From contig OX393554.1 of NCBI GenBank assembly GCA_947650365.1, forward strand, positions 35,056,137 to 35,120,136: a stretch of 64,000 nt of DNA, read 5' to 3'. Of this stretch, positions 1 to 11,583 are shown piece by piece. Within the stretch, counting starts at the first letter, position 1, and each line of letters opens with the position of its first letter. The notes under the pieces are model-generated. The model worked only from the letters and a program-made list of their open reading frames with translations. It was not told the origin of the DNA and made no database searches. Both the position numbers and the translations under genes were made by a program. The DNA comes from Chamaelirium japonicum. Lineage: Eukaryota > Streptophyta > Magnoliopsida > Liliales > Melanthiaceae.

Positions 1-72
1 AAATTACTGTTAATATATTCTTATACATATGCCATAAAATATCATTGAATATCATTGGTTGTTTTTATATAG

Positions 73-486
73 GAGAGGATGCGACTTCTGGTGACCCCGT
101 CGGGCGAGGCCGGCTCCTCCTCCAGCTCAGTATCTGTCGACTCAGCGATGGATACTGTGCTGAGACCAGCCACGCACGGCCGTGTCCTCTGTACGGGCCT
201 TGGAGTCACGCCCTCCTCCTACTTTGGACGAGAGGGTATGCGCTCGAGGGCACGGGACACCCAGACCGGTGCTATCACTCAGCTGCAGTCTGCGCTAGAC
301 GCGGAGCGAGAGCAGAGGCAGGCCCTCGAGCAGAGGATGGAGGCGGAGCGAGAGCAGAGGCAGGCCCTCGAGCAGAGGGTTGAGGCGGAGAAGAAGGCCC
401 TCGATGAGGAAAGAGAAGCTCGCAGGGAACTGGAGCGTAAATTTAATGAATTCATAAGCCGGTCTAGCGGTGGCTCATCCTCATGA
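73..486 (+). CDS. CACTA transposase-like protein, C-terminal exon (partial)
   Basis: An intron acceptor (TATATAG, ending at 72) precedes an open frame that runs to a TGA at 484-486; the first in-frame Met is at 79. The N-terminal part contains GRVLCTGLGVTPSSYFG, which resembles the conserved block near the C-terminus of plant En/Spm (Ptta) transposases. The C-terminal half is a charged coiled coil made from an exact-like 42-bp (14-residue) duplication starting at 301 and 343, with the core EREQRQALEQR, then a Ser/Gly-rich tail. The coil probably mediates protein-protein contact. Upstream exons with the catalytic domain are outside the window. Family assignment rests on one short motif, the coil and the element context. 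Confidence 0.62.
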   Translation, partial: ERMRLLVTPSGEAGSSSSSVSVDSAMDTVLRPATHGRVLCTGLGVTPSSYFGREGMRSRARDTQTGAITQLQSALDAEREQRQALEQRMEAEREQRQALEQRVEAEKKALDEEREARRELERKFNEFISRSSGGSSS

Positions 487-490
487 TCAG

Positions 491-3400
491 GTACTTACTA
501 ATCTTTATAATATTAGCAAAAAATATGAATCTTACTAATTTGAGTTTAGATCATATTATCACACTTATGATTTTCCAACACTTAGACTATAAATCAGTAA
601 ATTGAATCGTAAATGGTCTCTCTCTCTCTCATGGTAATGATGTAGCCTCTGTTTTTCTTTTAAATACGGAATAATTCCAACTTCGAATTACCGGATGCCG
701 ATCCGATGACGATCGGATCGAATCCAAACCTATTTCATATCCAAAACACGCTAACTTATGATTTTCCAACACTTAGACTCTAAATCGGTGAATCGGAGCG
801 TAAATTGGTCAAATATCAAATTAGAACCCGCTCGCAAGTCCGAAATACGGAATAATTCCAAGTTCGAATTATCGGATACCGATCCGATGATGATCCGATC
901 GAATCCAAACCTATTTCATATCCGAAACACGCTAACTTATGATTTTCCAACACTTAGACTCTAAATCGGTGAATCGGAGCGTAAATTGGTCAAATATCCA
1001 ATTAGAACCCGCTCGCAAGTCCGAAATACGGAATAATTCCAACTTCGAATTACCGGATGCCGATCCGGTGACGATCGGATCGAATCCAAACCTATTTCAT
1101 ATCCGAAACACACTAACTTATGATTTTCCAACACTTAGACTCTAAATCGGTGAATCGGATCGTAAATTGGTCAAATATCCAATTAGAACCCGCTCGCAAG
1201 TCCGAAATACGGAATAAATCCAACTTCGAATTATCGGATGCCGATCCGATGATGATCCGATCGAATCCAAACCTATTTCATATCCGAAACACGCTAACTT
1301 ATGATTTTCCAACACTTAGACTCTAAATCGGTGAATCGGAGCGTAACTTGGTCAAATATCCAATTAGAACCCGCTCGCAAGTCCGAAATACGGAATAATT
1401 CCAACTTCGAATTACCGGATGCCGATCCGATGACGATCGGATCGAATCCAAACCTATTTCATATCCAAAACACGCTAACTTATGATTTTCCAACACTTAG
1501 ACTCTAAATCGGTGAATCGGAGCGTAAATTGGTCCAATATCCAATTAGAACCCGCTCGCAAGTCCGAAATACGGAATAATTCTAAGTTCGAATTATCGGA
1601 TGCCGATCCGATGACGATCGGATCGAATCCAAACCTATTTCGTATCCGAAACACGCTAACTTATGATTTTCAAACACTTAGACTCTAAATCGGTGAATCG
1701 GAGCGTAAATTGGTCAAATATAAAATTAGAACCCGCTCGCAAGTCCGAAATACGGAATAATTCTAAGTTCGAATTATCGGATGCCGATCCGATGACGATC
1801 AGATCGAATCCAAACCTATTTCATATCCGAAACACGCTAACTTATGATTTTCCAACACTTAGACTCTAAATCGGTGAATCGGAGCGTAAATTGGTCAAAT
1901 ATCCAATTAGAACCCGCTCGCAAGTCCGAAATACGGAATAAATCCAACTTCGAATTATCGGATGCCGATCCGATGACGATCGGATCGAATCCAAACCTAT
2001 TTCATATCCGAAACACGCTAACTTATGATTTTCTAACACTTAGACTCTAAATCGGTGAATCAGAGCGTAAATTGGTCAAATATCCAATTAGAACCCGCTC
2101 GCAAGTCCGAAATACGAAATAATTCCAAGTTCGAATTATCGGATGCCGAGCCGATGACGATCGGATCGAATCCAAACCTATTTCATATCCGAAACACGCT
2201 AACTTATGATTTTCCAACACTTAGACTCTAAATCGGTGAATCGGAGCGTAAATTGGTCAAATATCAAATTAGAACCCGCTCGCAAGTCCGAAATACGAAA
2301 TAATTCCAAGTTCGAATTATCGGATGCCGATCCGATGATGATCCGATCGAATCCAAACCTATTTCATATCCGAAACACGCTAACTTATGATTTTCCAACA
2401 CTTAGACTCTAAATCGGTGAATCGGAGCGTAAATTGGTCAAATATCCAATTAGAACCCGCTCGCAAGTCCGAAATACAGAATAATTCCAACTTCGAATTA
2501 CCGGATGCCGATCCGATGACGATCGGATCGAATCCAAACCTATTTCATATCCGAAACACGCTAACTTATGATTTTCCAACACTTAGACTCTAAATCGGTG
2601 AATCGGATCGTAAATTGGTCAAATATCCAATTAGAACCCGCTCGCAAGTCCGAAATACGGAATAAATCCAACTTCGAATTATCGAATGCCGATCCGATGA
2701 TGATCCGATCGAATCCAAACCTATTTCATATCCGAAACACGCTAACTTATGATTTTCCAACACTTAGACTCTAAATCGGTGAATCGGAGCGTAAATTGGT
2801 CAAATATCCAATTAGAACCCGCTCGCAAGACCGAAATACGGAATAATTCCAACTTTGAATTACCGGATGCCGATCCGATGACGATCGGATCGAATCCAAA
2901 CCTATTTCATATCCGAAACACGCTAACTTATGATTTTCCAACACTTAGACTCTAAATCGGTGAATCGGAGCGTAAATTGGTCAAATATCCAATTAGAACC
3001 CGCTCGCAAGTCTAAAATACGGAATAATTCTAAGTTCGAATTATCGGATGCCGATCCGATGACGATCGGATCGAATCCAAACCTATTTCATATCTGAAAC
3101 ACGCTAACTTATGATTTTCAAACACTTAGACTCTAAATCGGTGAATCGGAGCGTAAATTGGTCAAATATCAAATTAGAACCCGCTCGCAAGTCCGAAATA
3201 CGGAATAATTCTAAGTTTGAATTATCGGATGCCGATCCGATGACGATCGGATCGAATCCAAACCTATTTCATATCCGAAACACGCTAACTTATGATTTTC
3301 CAACACTTAGACTCTAAATCGGTGAATCGGAGCGTAAATTGGTCAAATATCCAATTAGAACCCGCTCGCAAGTCCGAAATACGGAATAAATCCAACTTCG

Positions 3401-6400
3401 AATTATCGGATGCCGATCCGATGACGATCGGATCGAATCCAAACCTATTTCATATCCGAAACACGCTAACTTATGATTTTCCAACACTTAGACTCTAAAT
3501 CGGTGAATCGGAGCGTAAATTGGTCAAATATCCAATTAGAACCCGCTCGCAAGTCCGAAATACGGAATAATTCCAAGTTCGAATTATCGGATGCCGAGCC
3601 GATGACGATCGGATCGAATCCAAACCTATTTCATATCCGAAACACGCTAACTTATGATTTTCCAACACTTAGACTCTAAATCGGTGAATCGGAGCGTAAA
3701 TTGGTCAAATATCAAATTAGAACCCGCTCGCAAGTCCGAAATACGGAATAATTCCAAGTTCGAATTATCGGATGCCGATCCGATGATGATCCGATCGAAT
3801 CCAAACCTATTTCATATCCGAAACACGCTAACTTATGATTTTCCAACACTTAGACTCTAAATCGGTAAATCGGAGCGTAAATTGGTCAAATATCCAATTA
3901 GAACCCGCTCGCAAGTCCGAAATACGGAATAATTCCAACTTCGAATTACCGGATGCCGATCCGATAACGATCGGATCGAATCCAAACCTATTTCATATCC
4001 GAAACACGCTAACTTATGATTTTCCAACACTTAGACTCTAAATCGGTGAATCGGATCGTAAATTGGTCAAATATCCAATTAGAACCCGCTCGCAAGTCCG
4101 AAATACGGAATAAATCCAACTTTCGAATTATCGGATGCCGATCCAATGATGATCCGATCGAATCCAAACCTATTTCATATCCGAAACACGCTAACTTATG
4201 ATTTTCCAACACTTAGACTCTAAATCGGTGAATCGGAGCGTAAATTGGTCAAATATCCAATTAGAACCCGCTCGCAAGTCCGAAATACGGAATAATTCCA
4301 ACTTCGAATTACCGGATGCCGATCCGATGATGATCGGATCGAATCCAAACCTATTTCATATCCGAAACACGCTAACTTATGATTTTCCAACACTTAGACT
4401 CTAAATCGGTGAATCAGAGCGTAAATTGGTCAAATATCCAATTAGAACCCGCTCGCAAGTCCGAAATACGGAATAATTCTAAGTTCGAATTATCGGATGC
4501 CGATCCGATGACGATCGGATCGAATCTAAACCTATTTCATATCCGAAACATGCTAACTTATGATTTTCAAACACTCAGACTCTAAATCGGTGAATCGGAG
4601 CGTAAATTGGTCAAATATCAAATTAGAACCCGCTCGCAAGTCCGAAATATGGAATAATTCTAAGTTCAAATTATCGGATGCCGATCCGATGACGATCGGA
4701 TCGAATCCAAACCTATTTCATATCCGAAACACGCTAACTTATGATTTTCCAACACTTAGACTCTAAATCGGTGAATCGGAGCGTAAATTGGTCAAATATC
4801 CAATTAGAACCCGCTCGCAAGTCCGAAATACGGAATAAATCCAACTTCGAATTATCGAATGCCGATCCGATGATGATCGGATCGAATCCAAACCTATTTC
4901 ATATCCGAAACACGCTAACTTATGATTTTCCAACACTTAGACTCTAAATCGGTGAATCGGAGCGTAAATTGGTCAAATATCCAATTAGAACCCGCTTGCA
5001 AGTCCGAAATACGGAATAATTCCAAGTTCGAATTATCGGATGCCGAGCCGATGACGATCGGATCGAATCCAAACCTATTTCATATCCGAAACACGCTAAC
5101 TTATGATTTTCCAACACTTAGACTCTAAATCGGTGAATCGGAGCGTAAATTGGTCAAATATCCAATTAGAACCCGCTCGCAAGTCCGAAATACAGAATAA
5201 TTCCAACTTCGAATTATCGGATGCCGATCCGATGACGATCGGATCGAATCCAAACCTATTTCATATCCGAAACACGCTAACTTATGATTTTCCAACACTT
5301 AGACTCTAAATCGGTGAATCGGAGCGTAAATTGGTCAAATATCCAATTAGAACCCGCTCGCAAGTCCGAAATACGGAATAAATCCAACTTCGAATTATGA
5401 TCCGATGCCGATCGGATCGAATCCAAACCTATTTCATATCCGAAACACGCTAACTTATGATTTTCCAACACTTAGACTCTAAATCGGTGAATCGGAGCGT
5501 AAATTGGTCAAATATCCAATTAGAACCCGCTCGCAAGTCCGAAATACGGAATAATTCGAAGTTCGAATTATCGGATGCCGAGCCGATGACGATCGGATCG
5601 AATCCAAACCTATTTCATATCCGAAACACGCTAACTTATGATTTTCCAACACTTAGACTCTAAATCGGTGAATCGGAGCGTAAATTGGTCAAATATCCAA
5701 TTAGAACCCGCTCGCAAGTCCGAAATACGGAATAATTCCAACTTCGAATTACCGAATGCCGATCCGATGATGATCGGATCGAATCCAAACCTATTTCATA
5801 TCCGAAACACGCTAACTTATGATTTTCCAACACTTAGACTCTAAATCGGTGAATCGGAGCGTAAATTGGTCAAATATCCAATTAGAACCCGCTCGCAAGT
5901 CCGAAATACGGAATAATGCCAACTTCGAATTACCGGATGCCGATCCGATGACGATCGGATCGAATCCAAACCTATTTCATATCCGAAACACGCTAACTTA
6001 TGATTTTCCAACACTTAGACTCTAAATCGGTGAATCGGAGCGTAAATTGGTCAAATATCCAATTAGAACCCGCTCGCAAGTCCGAAATACGGAATAATTC
6101 CAAGTTCGAATTATCGGATGCCGATCCGATGATGATCGGATCGAATCCAAACCTATTTCATATCCGAAACACGCTAACTTATGATTTTCCAACACTTAGA
6201 CTCTAAATCGGTGAATCGGAGCGTAATATTGGTCAAATATCCAATTAGAACCCGCTCGCAAGTCCGAAATTCGGAATAATTCCAAGTTCGAATTATCGAA
6301 TGCCGATCCGATGACGATCCGATCGAATCCAAACCTAGCTATTTCATATCCGAAACACGCTAAGTTATGATTTTTCAACACTTAGACTCCAAATCGGTGA

Positions 6401-6617
6401 ATCGGAGCGTAAATTGGTCAAATATCCAATTAGAACCCGCTCGCAAGTCCGAAATACGGAATAATTCCAAGTTCGAATTATCGGATGCCGATAATTCTAC
6501 GATCGGATCGAATCCAAACCTATTTCAAAACCGAAACACGCTAACTTATCATTTTTTAACGCTTAGACTCAGTTATAGATATAAACCATTTTTTTAACAA
6601 ATACATGTTAATTGCAG
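491..6617 (+). other. Putative intron filled by the satellite array
   Basis: A donor-like site (CAG then GTACTTAC at 491) lies four bases after the exon stop, and an acceptor-like site (TTAATTGCAG) ends at 6617. If both are used, the whole tandem array lies in an intron of the 3' untranslated region of the transposase transcript. This is inference from splice-site appearance only; the array could equally be untranscribed. Confidence 0.3.
567..6590 (+). repeat. 181-bp tandem satellite array with 8-copy higher-order units
   Basis: About 33 head-to-tail copies, landmark ATGATTTTCCAACACTTAGA, recur every 181 bp from 758. The first copy (567-757) is diverged and longer, and a partial copy closes the array near 6548. 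Diagnostic variants recur every eighth copy: 758-2205, 2206-3653 and 3654-5102 are three successive 1,448/1,449-bp higher-order units with copy types in the same order. From 5103 the pattern breaks up, including a 173-bp copy at 5284 and a 186-bp copy at 6181. Many copies hold an imperfect palindrome, CGATCCGATGACGATCGG. Because 181 is not a multiple of 3, the 68-codon open frame in each copy shifts frame and looks incidental. Confidence 0.95.
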
Positions 6618-6621
6618 GAGC

Positions 6622-6745
6622 AGGGCGGCGTCAGGGGATCGATGAGAGCACCAGCGTTGGTGGTGGGCGGGCGTGGTTGAGATAGGGCGGCATCAGGGGA
6701 TCGATGAGAGCACTGGCGTTGGTGGCGGGCGGTGGTGGTTGAGAT
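6622..6745 (+). repeat. 62-bp duplication
   Basis: Two adjacent GC-rich copies begin near 6622 and 6684, sharing TCAGGGGATCGATGAGAGCA and a GTTGGTGG-rich second half. They lie just after the possible splice acceptor and before the subterminal repeats. Confidence 0.75.
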
Positions 6746-6779
6746 AGGACATGTATCATCTCTCAGTTCTGGATTGTGT

Positions 6780-7569
6780 AAATATTATTTAGTAATATAT
6801 GGTTATTTTTTGTTCTTGTCTATAATTGTCGGTCGGGAACTGTGGTAATATTTGATAATTTGCTGTAATTTTTTATCAATTTAGGTAATATTTTAAAATT
6901 TGCGGTAATATTTTATAAATTGTGGTAATATTTGATAAATTGTGGTAATATATTGTGGTATTGAATCACAGTAATTAAATAACATTATTTAGGTAAATTT
7001 ATTAAAAAAAAAAACATACTTATTACCGACGGAAATTAATTATTCCGTCGGTAATAATATTTTTATTATTTTTAAATTATTAATATTTTGCCGACGGCTT
7101 ATAGTATCCGTTGGTAATATATATATTATTACCGACGGGTAATATATATATGCGTCGGTAATATATATAGTATTACCGACGATTATATAAATTTGGTCGG
7201 TAATATATATATTATTACCGACGGGTAATATATATATGTGTCGGTAATATATATAGTATTACCGACAGTATAAACTATACCCGTCGGTAAAATGGTTATA
7301 TATTACCGACGGATTCTTATATTTCGTCGGCAATACTATATTATATTAGTTTTTAATTGATTAAATATTATCGACGGCATTAATATTACCGTCGGTATTA
7401 ATTATTATTACCGACGGTAATATTTGGTCCGTCGTATTGTTTTCCCCGACGCCTTCTTTCCCGACAGCCAGCGACGGAAATATCTTCCGTCGCTATAGAA
7501 TATTACCGACGGAATTTTAATATTACCGACGGATATTGTCCGTCGGTAATAACTGTTTTTTTTGTAGTG
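6780..7569 (+). repeat. CACTA subterminal repeats and right terminal inverted repeat
   Basis: The short motif TATTACCGACGG and its complement CCGTCGGTAATA occur many times in both orientations from about 7020 to 7555, separated by TA-rich spacers. Earlier, 6840-6960 repeats GTGGTAATATTTGATAA. In known En/Spm elements such motifs bind the regulatory transposase protein; that role is inferred here. The block ends in the terminal repeat at 7553-7569. Confidence 0.88.
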
Positions 7570-7754
7570 CCTACCACGAGTTCCCCTGTGAAAGGAGAGC
7601 GAGCGAGAGGCTCAATGCTGATGTGAGATCGGATTTGGCGAGAGGCCAAGGGTGTGAGGCCCCCCCTTTATCTTCTTCTTTTTTCCTATCTCTCACGACG
7701 ACGATCGACGGCTGTCATGCATCAAGTACTCTTAGAACCTCAATCTCTACCTCG

Positions 7755-7976
7755 TGTTGCCTCGATCGATGGAGGGTCAGAGGAGGGAGCTGTTGCAGAT
7801 TCTCAGTTTGATTTCTTTGCGCAACTATCCGGATGTTGCAGCCTAGAGACGAGGGAATTAAGTGCCCCTTCGCTAAGCAGCTATGGAGAACCTCGGCACC
7901 CCTCGAGGCAAGAATTTTCTCTTGGCTAGCATCCACAACAAGATCCTCACCAAGGTCAACCTTCTCAAACGTTAAA
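7755..7976 (+). mobile_element. LINE (L1-type) fragment, RT zinc-binding region
   Basis: Plus-strand translation near 7870-7976 contains AKQLWRTSAPLEARIFSWLA followed by HNKILTKVNLLKR, the classic start of the zf-RVT domain at the C-terminus of plant L1 reverse transcriptases. Upstream 7755-7870 gives WRVRGGSCCRFSV, matching the segment that precedes it. The piece is short, interrupted by stops, and lacks the RT core. It sits about 185 bp right of the CACTA end. Confidence 0.75.
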
Positions 7977-8480
7977 TTTCGATCGTAAGCCTTGATTGCC
8001 AAATGTATGAAGAGCTTTGCTCCTGGCTTTTCCTTTTGCCAAATCCATCTGGGATCAGAAAACCAGGTCCTTCTATGACTCGCGATCACTGAAACCTTCA
8101 CACAACCGCCTCTATGAGCCATAACCTCAAAAACTATAGACGTCGATTATCATAAGCTAAAATAAAAATATAATGCATCTGAAATTATTTAATTTGGATT
8201 TGATTATGGATATTCCTATTTTCACTTTTGTTTTTGATAATTCACTCCCATCTCTTTCTATTGTAGTGGTACCATACACCTTGAGTATATTCGGCTAAAA
8301 AGTAGAATTCATTGTTTGAGGATTGGTTTTGATAAATAAAGTTTTCTCAAAAGAATGATATGAAAGCAAAAGGAAATGGAAAGTATTGGTCCAGTTACAA
8401 ACTAGATAAACAAGAATGACAACACTAGAATCTTGGAGCGAAGTCATCAAGAGCAGATACTTCAGACGCTTTTCGCCCCT
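7977..8480. other. Unassigned stretch between LINE fragments
   Basis: AT-rich sequence without a convincing gene. The minus-strand frame at 7715-8122 overlaps the LINE fragment and is probably a shadow. Confidence 0.4.
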
Positions 8481-9300
8481 ACACGTGAGATCGAGATGTT
8501 CAGGTACCTGCATCTTCCCGTTTTGGAAGGGTATTTCGAGAATTTCTTCATTGTATCTTTACGGAAACAGGCTTTTGCCTGGGAGCGGATCGAGGATCAG
8601 ATTTTGGGAAGATATCTGGATTGGAAATCTACCACTCCGGACGATCTTTCCTCAGCTATTCGACTTGGCCCCCTCGAAGATGGCCTCGGTCCGCTCCCAA
8701 GCCCTAGTCCGGGGATCTTGCACGATCTAGCGTCCGAGACTCGATCGATGACCCTTTTCCGACAGAACTCATACCGCAACTTGGTAAACTGTTGGACCTT
8801 TTACAACCGATCTCTCTCACAAATGAGTCTGACGTCACAGGGTGGCGTTGGATGACGAATTGTGCTTTCACGGTTAGCTCTTTTTACAAATTCATCAACT
8901 TTGGGGGAATAATTTGCCCGATTGCGAAGAAAATTTGGAAACTAAATGCCCTTTGAAATCCAAAATCTTTATGAGGTTAGCTACGTAGGATAAGATCCTT
9001 ATTAAGATCAATATCCTCAGACGGAATCAACCAGTGATTTCAAACACCTCTTGCCCTTTTTGTGGTCAGGCGGATGAGATGTCGGAACACCTTCTAATCC
9101 ATTGTCCTTCCTCACGGACAGTCTAGGCTTTCTTCTGGTCGAAGCTTCAAATCGGGTTTCACCTGACCTCGCTGACTTCCCTATGGGGCACCTGGTGACG
9201 GAGGCATGTTGATTTAGTCCTAAGAGGTGGCTGGGATATCGCGGTGATTGCTATTTACTGGGTCTACGGCTGGAGCGGAACATGAGGATATAATAGAGCA
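8480..9300 (+). mobile_element. LINE (L1-type) fragment, RT C-terminus and zinc-binding domain
   Basis: The frame around 8505-8690 encodes FPFWKGI, then GSGSRIRFWEDIWIGNLPL and FPQLFDLA, typical of the region after the RT core in plant L1 proteins. Further on, 8860-9150 contains FTVSSFYKFIN, KIWKLNAL and, in another frame, CPFCGQADEMSEHLLIHC, the zinc knuckle with C-x2-C and H-x4-C spacing. Frame changes and in-frame stops show it is dead. It may belong to the same insertion as 7755-7976, but the order (zinc-binding piece, then the part that should precede it) suggests two copies or a rearrangement. Confidence 0.82.
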
Positions 9301-9469
9301 GATCGCACACAACGGAACGCACAATTGCCAATATCAAGTCGATGATCCATCTCTGGGCTTCACACCTAATCTCACGGCTTAAAAGTGTTCATTTGAGACT
9401 GTATTCTTGACTGTAGAACTCCTTTCTCACCCCCCCCCCCTCCCCTCCTCTTCCTCCTCTAAATATTCT

Positions 9470-10799
9470 TGTGGGGGGTTTTTACTTGAACCGGGCGGTT
9501 CGGGTGGCGAGCACAATCTAACAAGCCAATAGATTAAGAAGACCGGACTTACGTGGAAAAATCCCTTCTCAACGTCGAAGGGGAAAAAACCACGGGTGGG
9601 GAGAGAATGCACTAAAACAACAGTAACGATTACAATCTCTCACCTTAACCTAATTACACCCTGAGGACTAGTCACCCAAGATACCGACCTCTGCAGTTTC
9701 ACTCAAGATACCGACCTCTACAATCTCGGTCAAGATACTGACCACTGCAATCTCAATTAAGATACCGACCTCTGCAATCTCGGTCTCTCTAGCTCCGCAA
9801 AATCCAGGAAGAATCGAGCAGCACCTTCGCCAGAATTTGATCCCTTCTGCTGAAGGGGTAGGTCCCCTTTTATAGTGTCGGGATGACGGTTGGAACGCTT
9901 CGTGTAGGACGAGTTGGTGACATGCCTCCACAAAGTTCTCAACCGTCGGTGTGGGGGGTACGTGGCGCGCGATCGTCACCCGGTAACTCCGGCTGGGAAT
10001 CTCAAGAGCGTGGGCTGCACACCTGTAACCGTTGTGTGCCCGAGATTCCCGGGTTTAATCTTCGCACGCTTCGAGGGCGTGATTCTTGGAAAACTTGTTC
10101 CTCATTGAGTTCGCTTCTTTGTGAGCAGCCGATCATCAGAAGGGGGGTTGGACTCCCCCCTCTCTCCATCATGGTGCGCAGTCGACCTCCATAAGGGGGG
10201 GGGGGGCTTGGATTCCCCCCTCTCCCAATCATAACGCGCGACCGACCAGGGAGGGGGGGAGTTGGACTCCCCCCCTCTCCTAATTATAATATACGGCCAA
10301 CCAGGGAGGGGGGGGGGGCGGGGGAATTGGACTCCCCCCTTTCCTAATTATAACGCACGACCAACCAGAGGGGGGAGGGGAATTGGACTCCCCCCTCTCC
10401 TAATTATAATGCGCGATCGACCCAGGGGGGGAGGGTTGGAACCCCCCCCCCTCTCCGAATTATAACGCGCAGCCGGCCTGGGGTGGGGGAGTTGGACTCC
10501 CCTCTCTCCCAAACATAGTGCACGGCCTGTCTGGAGGGGGAAGTTGGACTCCCCCCTCTCCCAAACATAGTGCATGGCCGACCTCCTGGGGGGGTTGGAC
10601 CCCCCCTGCTTCGTTTTAATGCATGGCCTACCTGCGATGAAAATACGGCTCCCGGTAAGTTCGCCTTCTTCTTCGCTTCGCGCGTGGCCAACCCATGACG
10701 GAGTAACGGCTACCGGTAAGTTCGTCTTTTTCTATGCTTCGCGTGTGGCCGACCCGTGACGGAGTTACGGATACCAGTAAGTTCATCAAGGCATACTCA
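9470..10799 (-). mobile_element. Ty3/gypsy LTR, minus orientation (fossil)
   Basis: In minus-strand sense this runs from TGAGTATGCC (10799) to AACCCCCCACA (9470), with TG...CA borders. A purine tract, AGGAGGGGGTA in minus sense, lies next to its start at 10801-10812, so it reads as the 3' LTR of a minus-strand element. It contains about three 62-bp repeats near 10620-10790, about nine GC-rich hairpin units between 10140 and 10620, and four 27-bp repeats at about 9677-9784. Bases 9420-9470 outside it show no primer site. Confidence 0.72.
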
Positions 10800-11020
10800 A
10801 TACCCCCTCCTGATCGGTCGATTTTCAGCCCCGCCCGATCAGGACTATTTTACCTCGGTTTGTGTGCAGTCTTGATTTGCATGCCATGATGGTACTAATC
10901 CTAGCTTCAAATAGCTGTCCGGGTTTTTCCCAATTTTCACCACATGGCGTCACCATACGCTGCCACCTAGTTCCCCCTTTTTCGGGATTCGATCCAACTC
11001 CCCAAAGCTCCAAGTTTTCC

Positions 11021-11028
11021 TATAAATA
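11021..11028 (+). promoter_or_regulatory. TATA box of the accessory frame
   Basis: CCTATAAATAGGGCC lies about 280 bp before the ATG at 11305, a good match to plant TATA boxes. The start of transcription would be near 11050, giving a leader that includes the 79-bp repeats. Confidence 0.6.
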
Positions 11029-11120
11029 GGGCCCTGAGGGTTCATATTTCCTCCTCTACTTCAGATTTTCTTTCCTTCTCTTCTGTTGGTGAAGGTTTGT
11101 TCGGGTCGGCAGTGAGTAGC

Positions 11121-11278
11121 GTGAGTCGGTAGGTTCGCTGCAGCTTTCTTTTGGATACACGTCTCGGGGCTGCATGTAGGAGGTCGCACGTCTCGCTGCA
11201 TGAGTCGGTAGCTTCGCAGTAGCTCTTTTTTGGATACACGTATCGGGGCTGCGTGTAGGAGGTTGCACGTCTCGTTGC
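11121..11278 (+). repeat. 79-bp tandem duplication in the leader
   Basis: Two copies, 11121-11199 and 11200-11278, share TTTTGGATACACGT and CGGGGCTGC blocks; the start of a third copy follows at 11279. They lie between the TATA box and the ATG at 11305. Confidence 0.85.
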
Positions 11279-11304
11279 ATGAGTCAGTAACTTCTTCGCC
11301 GACG

Positions 11305-11574
11305 ATGTCGTTCAGTTGGTTCTCTGTTCCCAAGAAGTTCCCACTGCTGGAAGATATCCGGACGGCATACTGCATTCCTGGCGACATCTCTCTTTCCTTC
11401 GTGACTGGTCCCTTGGACCCTACGGACGATTGCACGATCGTGACTCTCGGACAATTATGGTGCGACCTGAGACTTCCTTTGGCGAGTTTCTCCGGTTGTC
11501 TGTTGGAGCGCATGGAGTGTCTCTGGGCCAGATTGTCGGCAACGGATGGAGGATACTTCGGTGTGTTGAAGTGA
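11305..11574 (+). pseudogene. Accessory ORF resembling the 'putative gypsy type transposon' domain (fossil)
   Basis: The frame starting at MSFSWFSVPKKFPLL carries AYCIPGDISLSF and LRLPLASF, which recall the family named 'putative gypsy type transposon' (Pfam PF04195, Transposase_28), common in Tat-lineage Ty3 elements of monocots. Function is not known. It is a broken remnant, shorter than the usual domain. Confidence 0.5.
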
Positions 11575-11583
11575 TAGAATAGA

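Larger units (their letters stand above)
1..7569 (+). mobile_element. CACTA (En/Spm) DNA transposon, right-hand part
   Basis: The right end is a CACTA terminus: the last bases at 7553-7569 read CTGTTTTTTTTGTAGTG, the reverse complement of the usual CACTACAAAAA start, and the next three bases (CCT, 7570-7572) would be one half of the 3-bp target duplication. Before it lie about 800 bp of subterminal repeats built on TTACCGACGG, as expected for this superfamily. A transposase-like C-terminal exon at 73-486 lies at the left edge. The left terminus is outside the window, so length and left target duplication are unknown. The element is enlarged by about 6 kb of 181-bp tandem repeats. Confidence 0.88.
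10800..11583. mobile_element. Inner part of the minus-strand gypsy element, with promoter and accessory frame (fossil)
   Basis: Between the two opposed LTRs lies unique sequence holding a TATA box, a pair of 79-bp repeats and a plus-strand frame resembling the accessory domain of Tat-lineage elements. Relative to the left LTR the frame is antisense and close to the 3' LTR, the place where antisense additional ORFs are known in this lineage. The join to the right LTR near 11583 is abrupt. Confidence 0.55.

Noticed and set aside
567-6590. CRISPR-like array
   Set aside because: No constant-repeat/variable-spacer pattern; the whole 181 bp is repeated, and the context is a plant transposon.
758-6597. 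Thirty or so similar small proteins encoded in tandem
   Set aside because: The frame shifts with each 181-bp copy and there are no start signals or stops of their own; they reflect one repeated sequence.
7715-8122. Minus-strand frame with IWQKEKPGAKLFIHLA
   Set aside because: Loosely resembles a LINE zinc-binding start, but the plus strand of the overlapping part is the clear LINE match, so this is probably a shadow.
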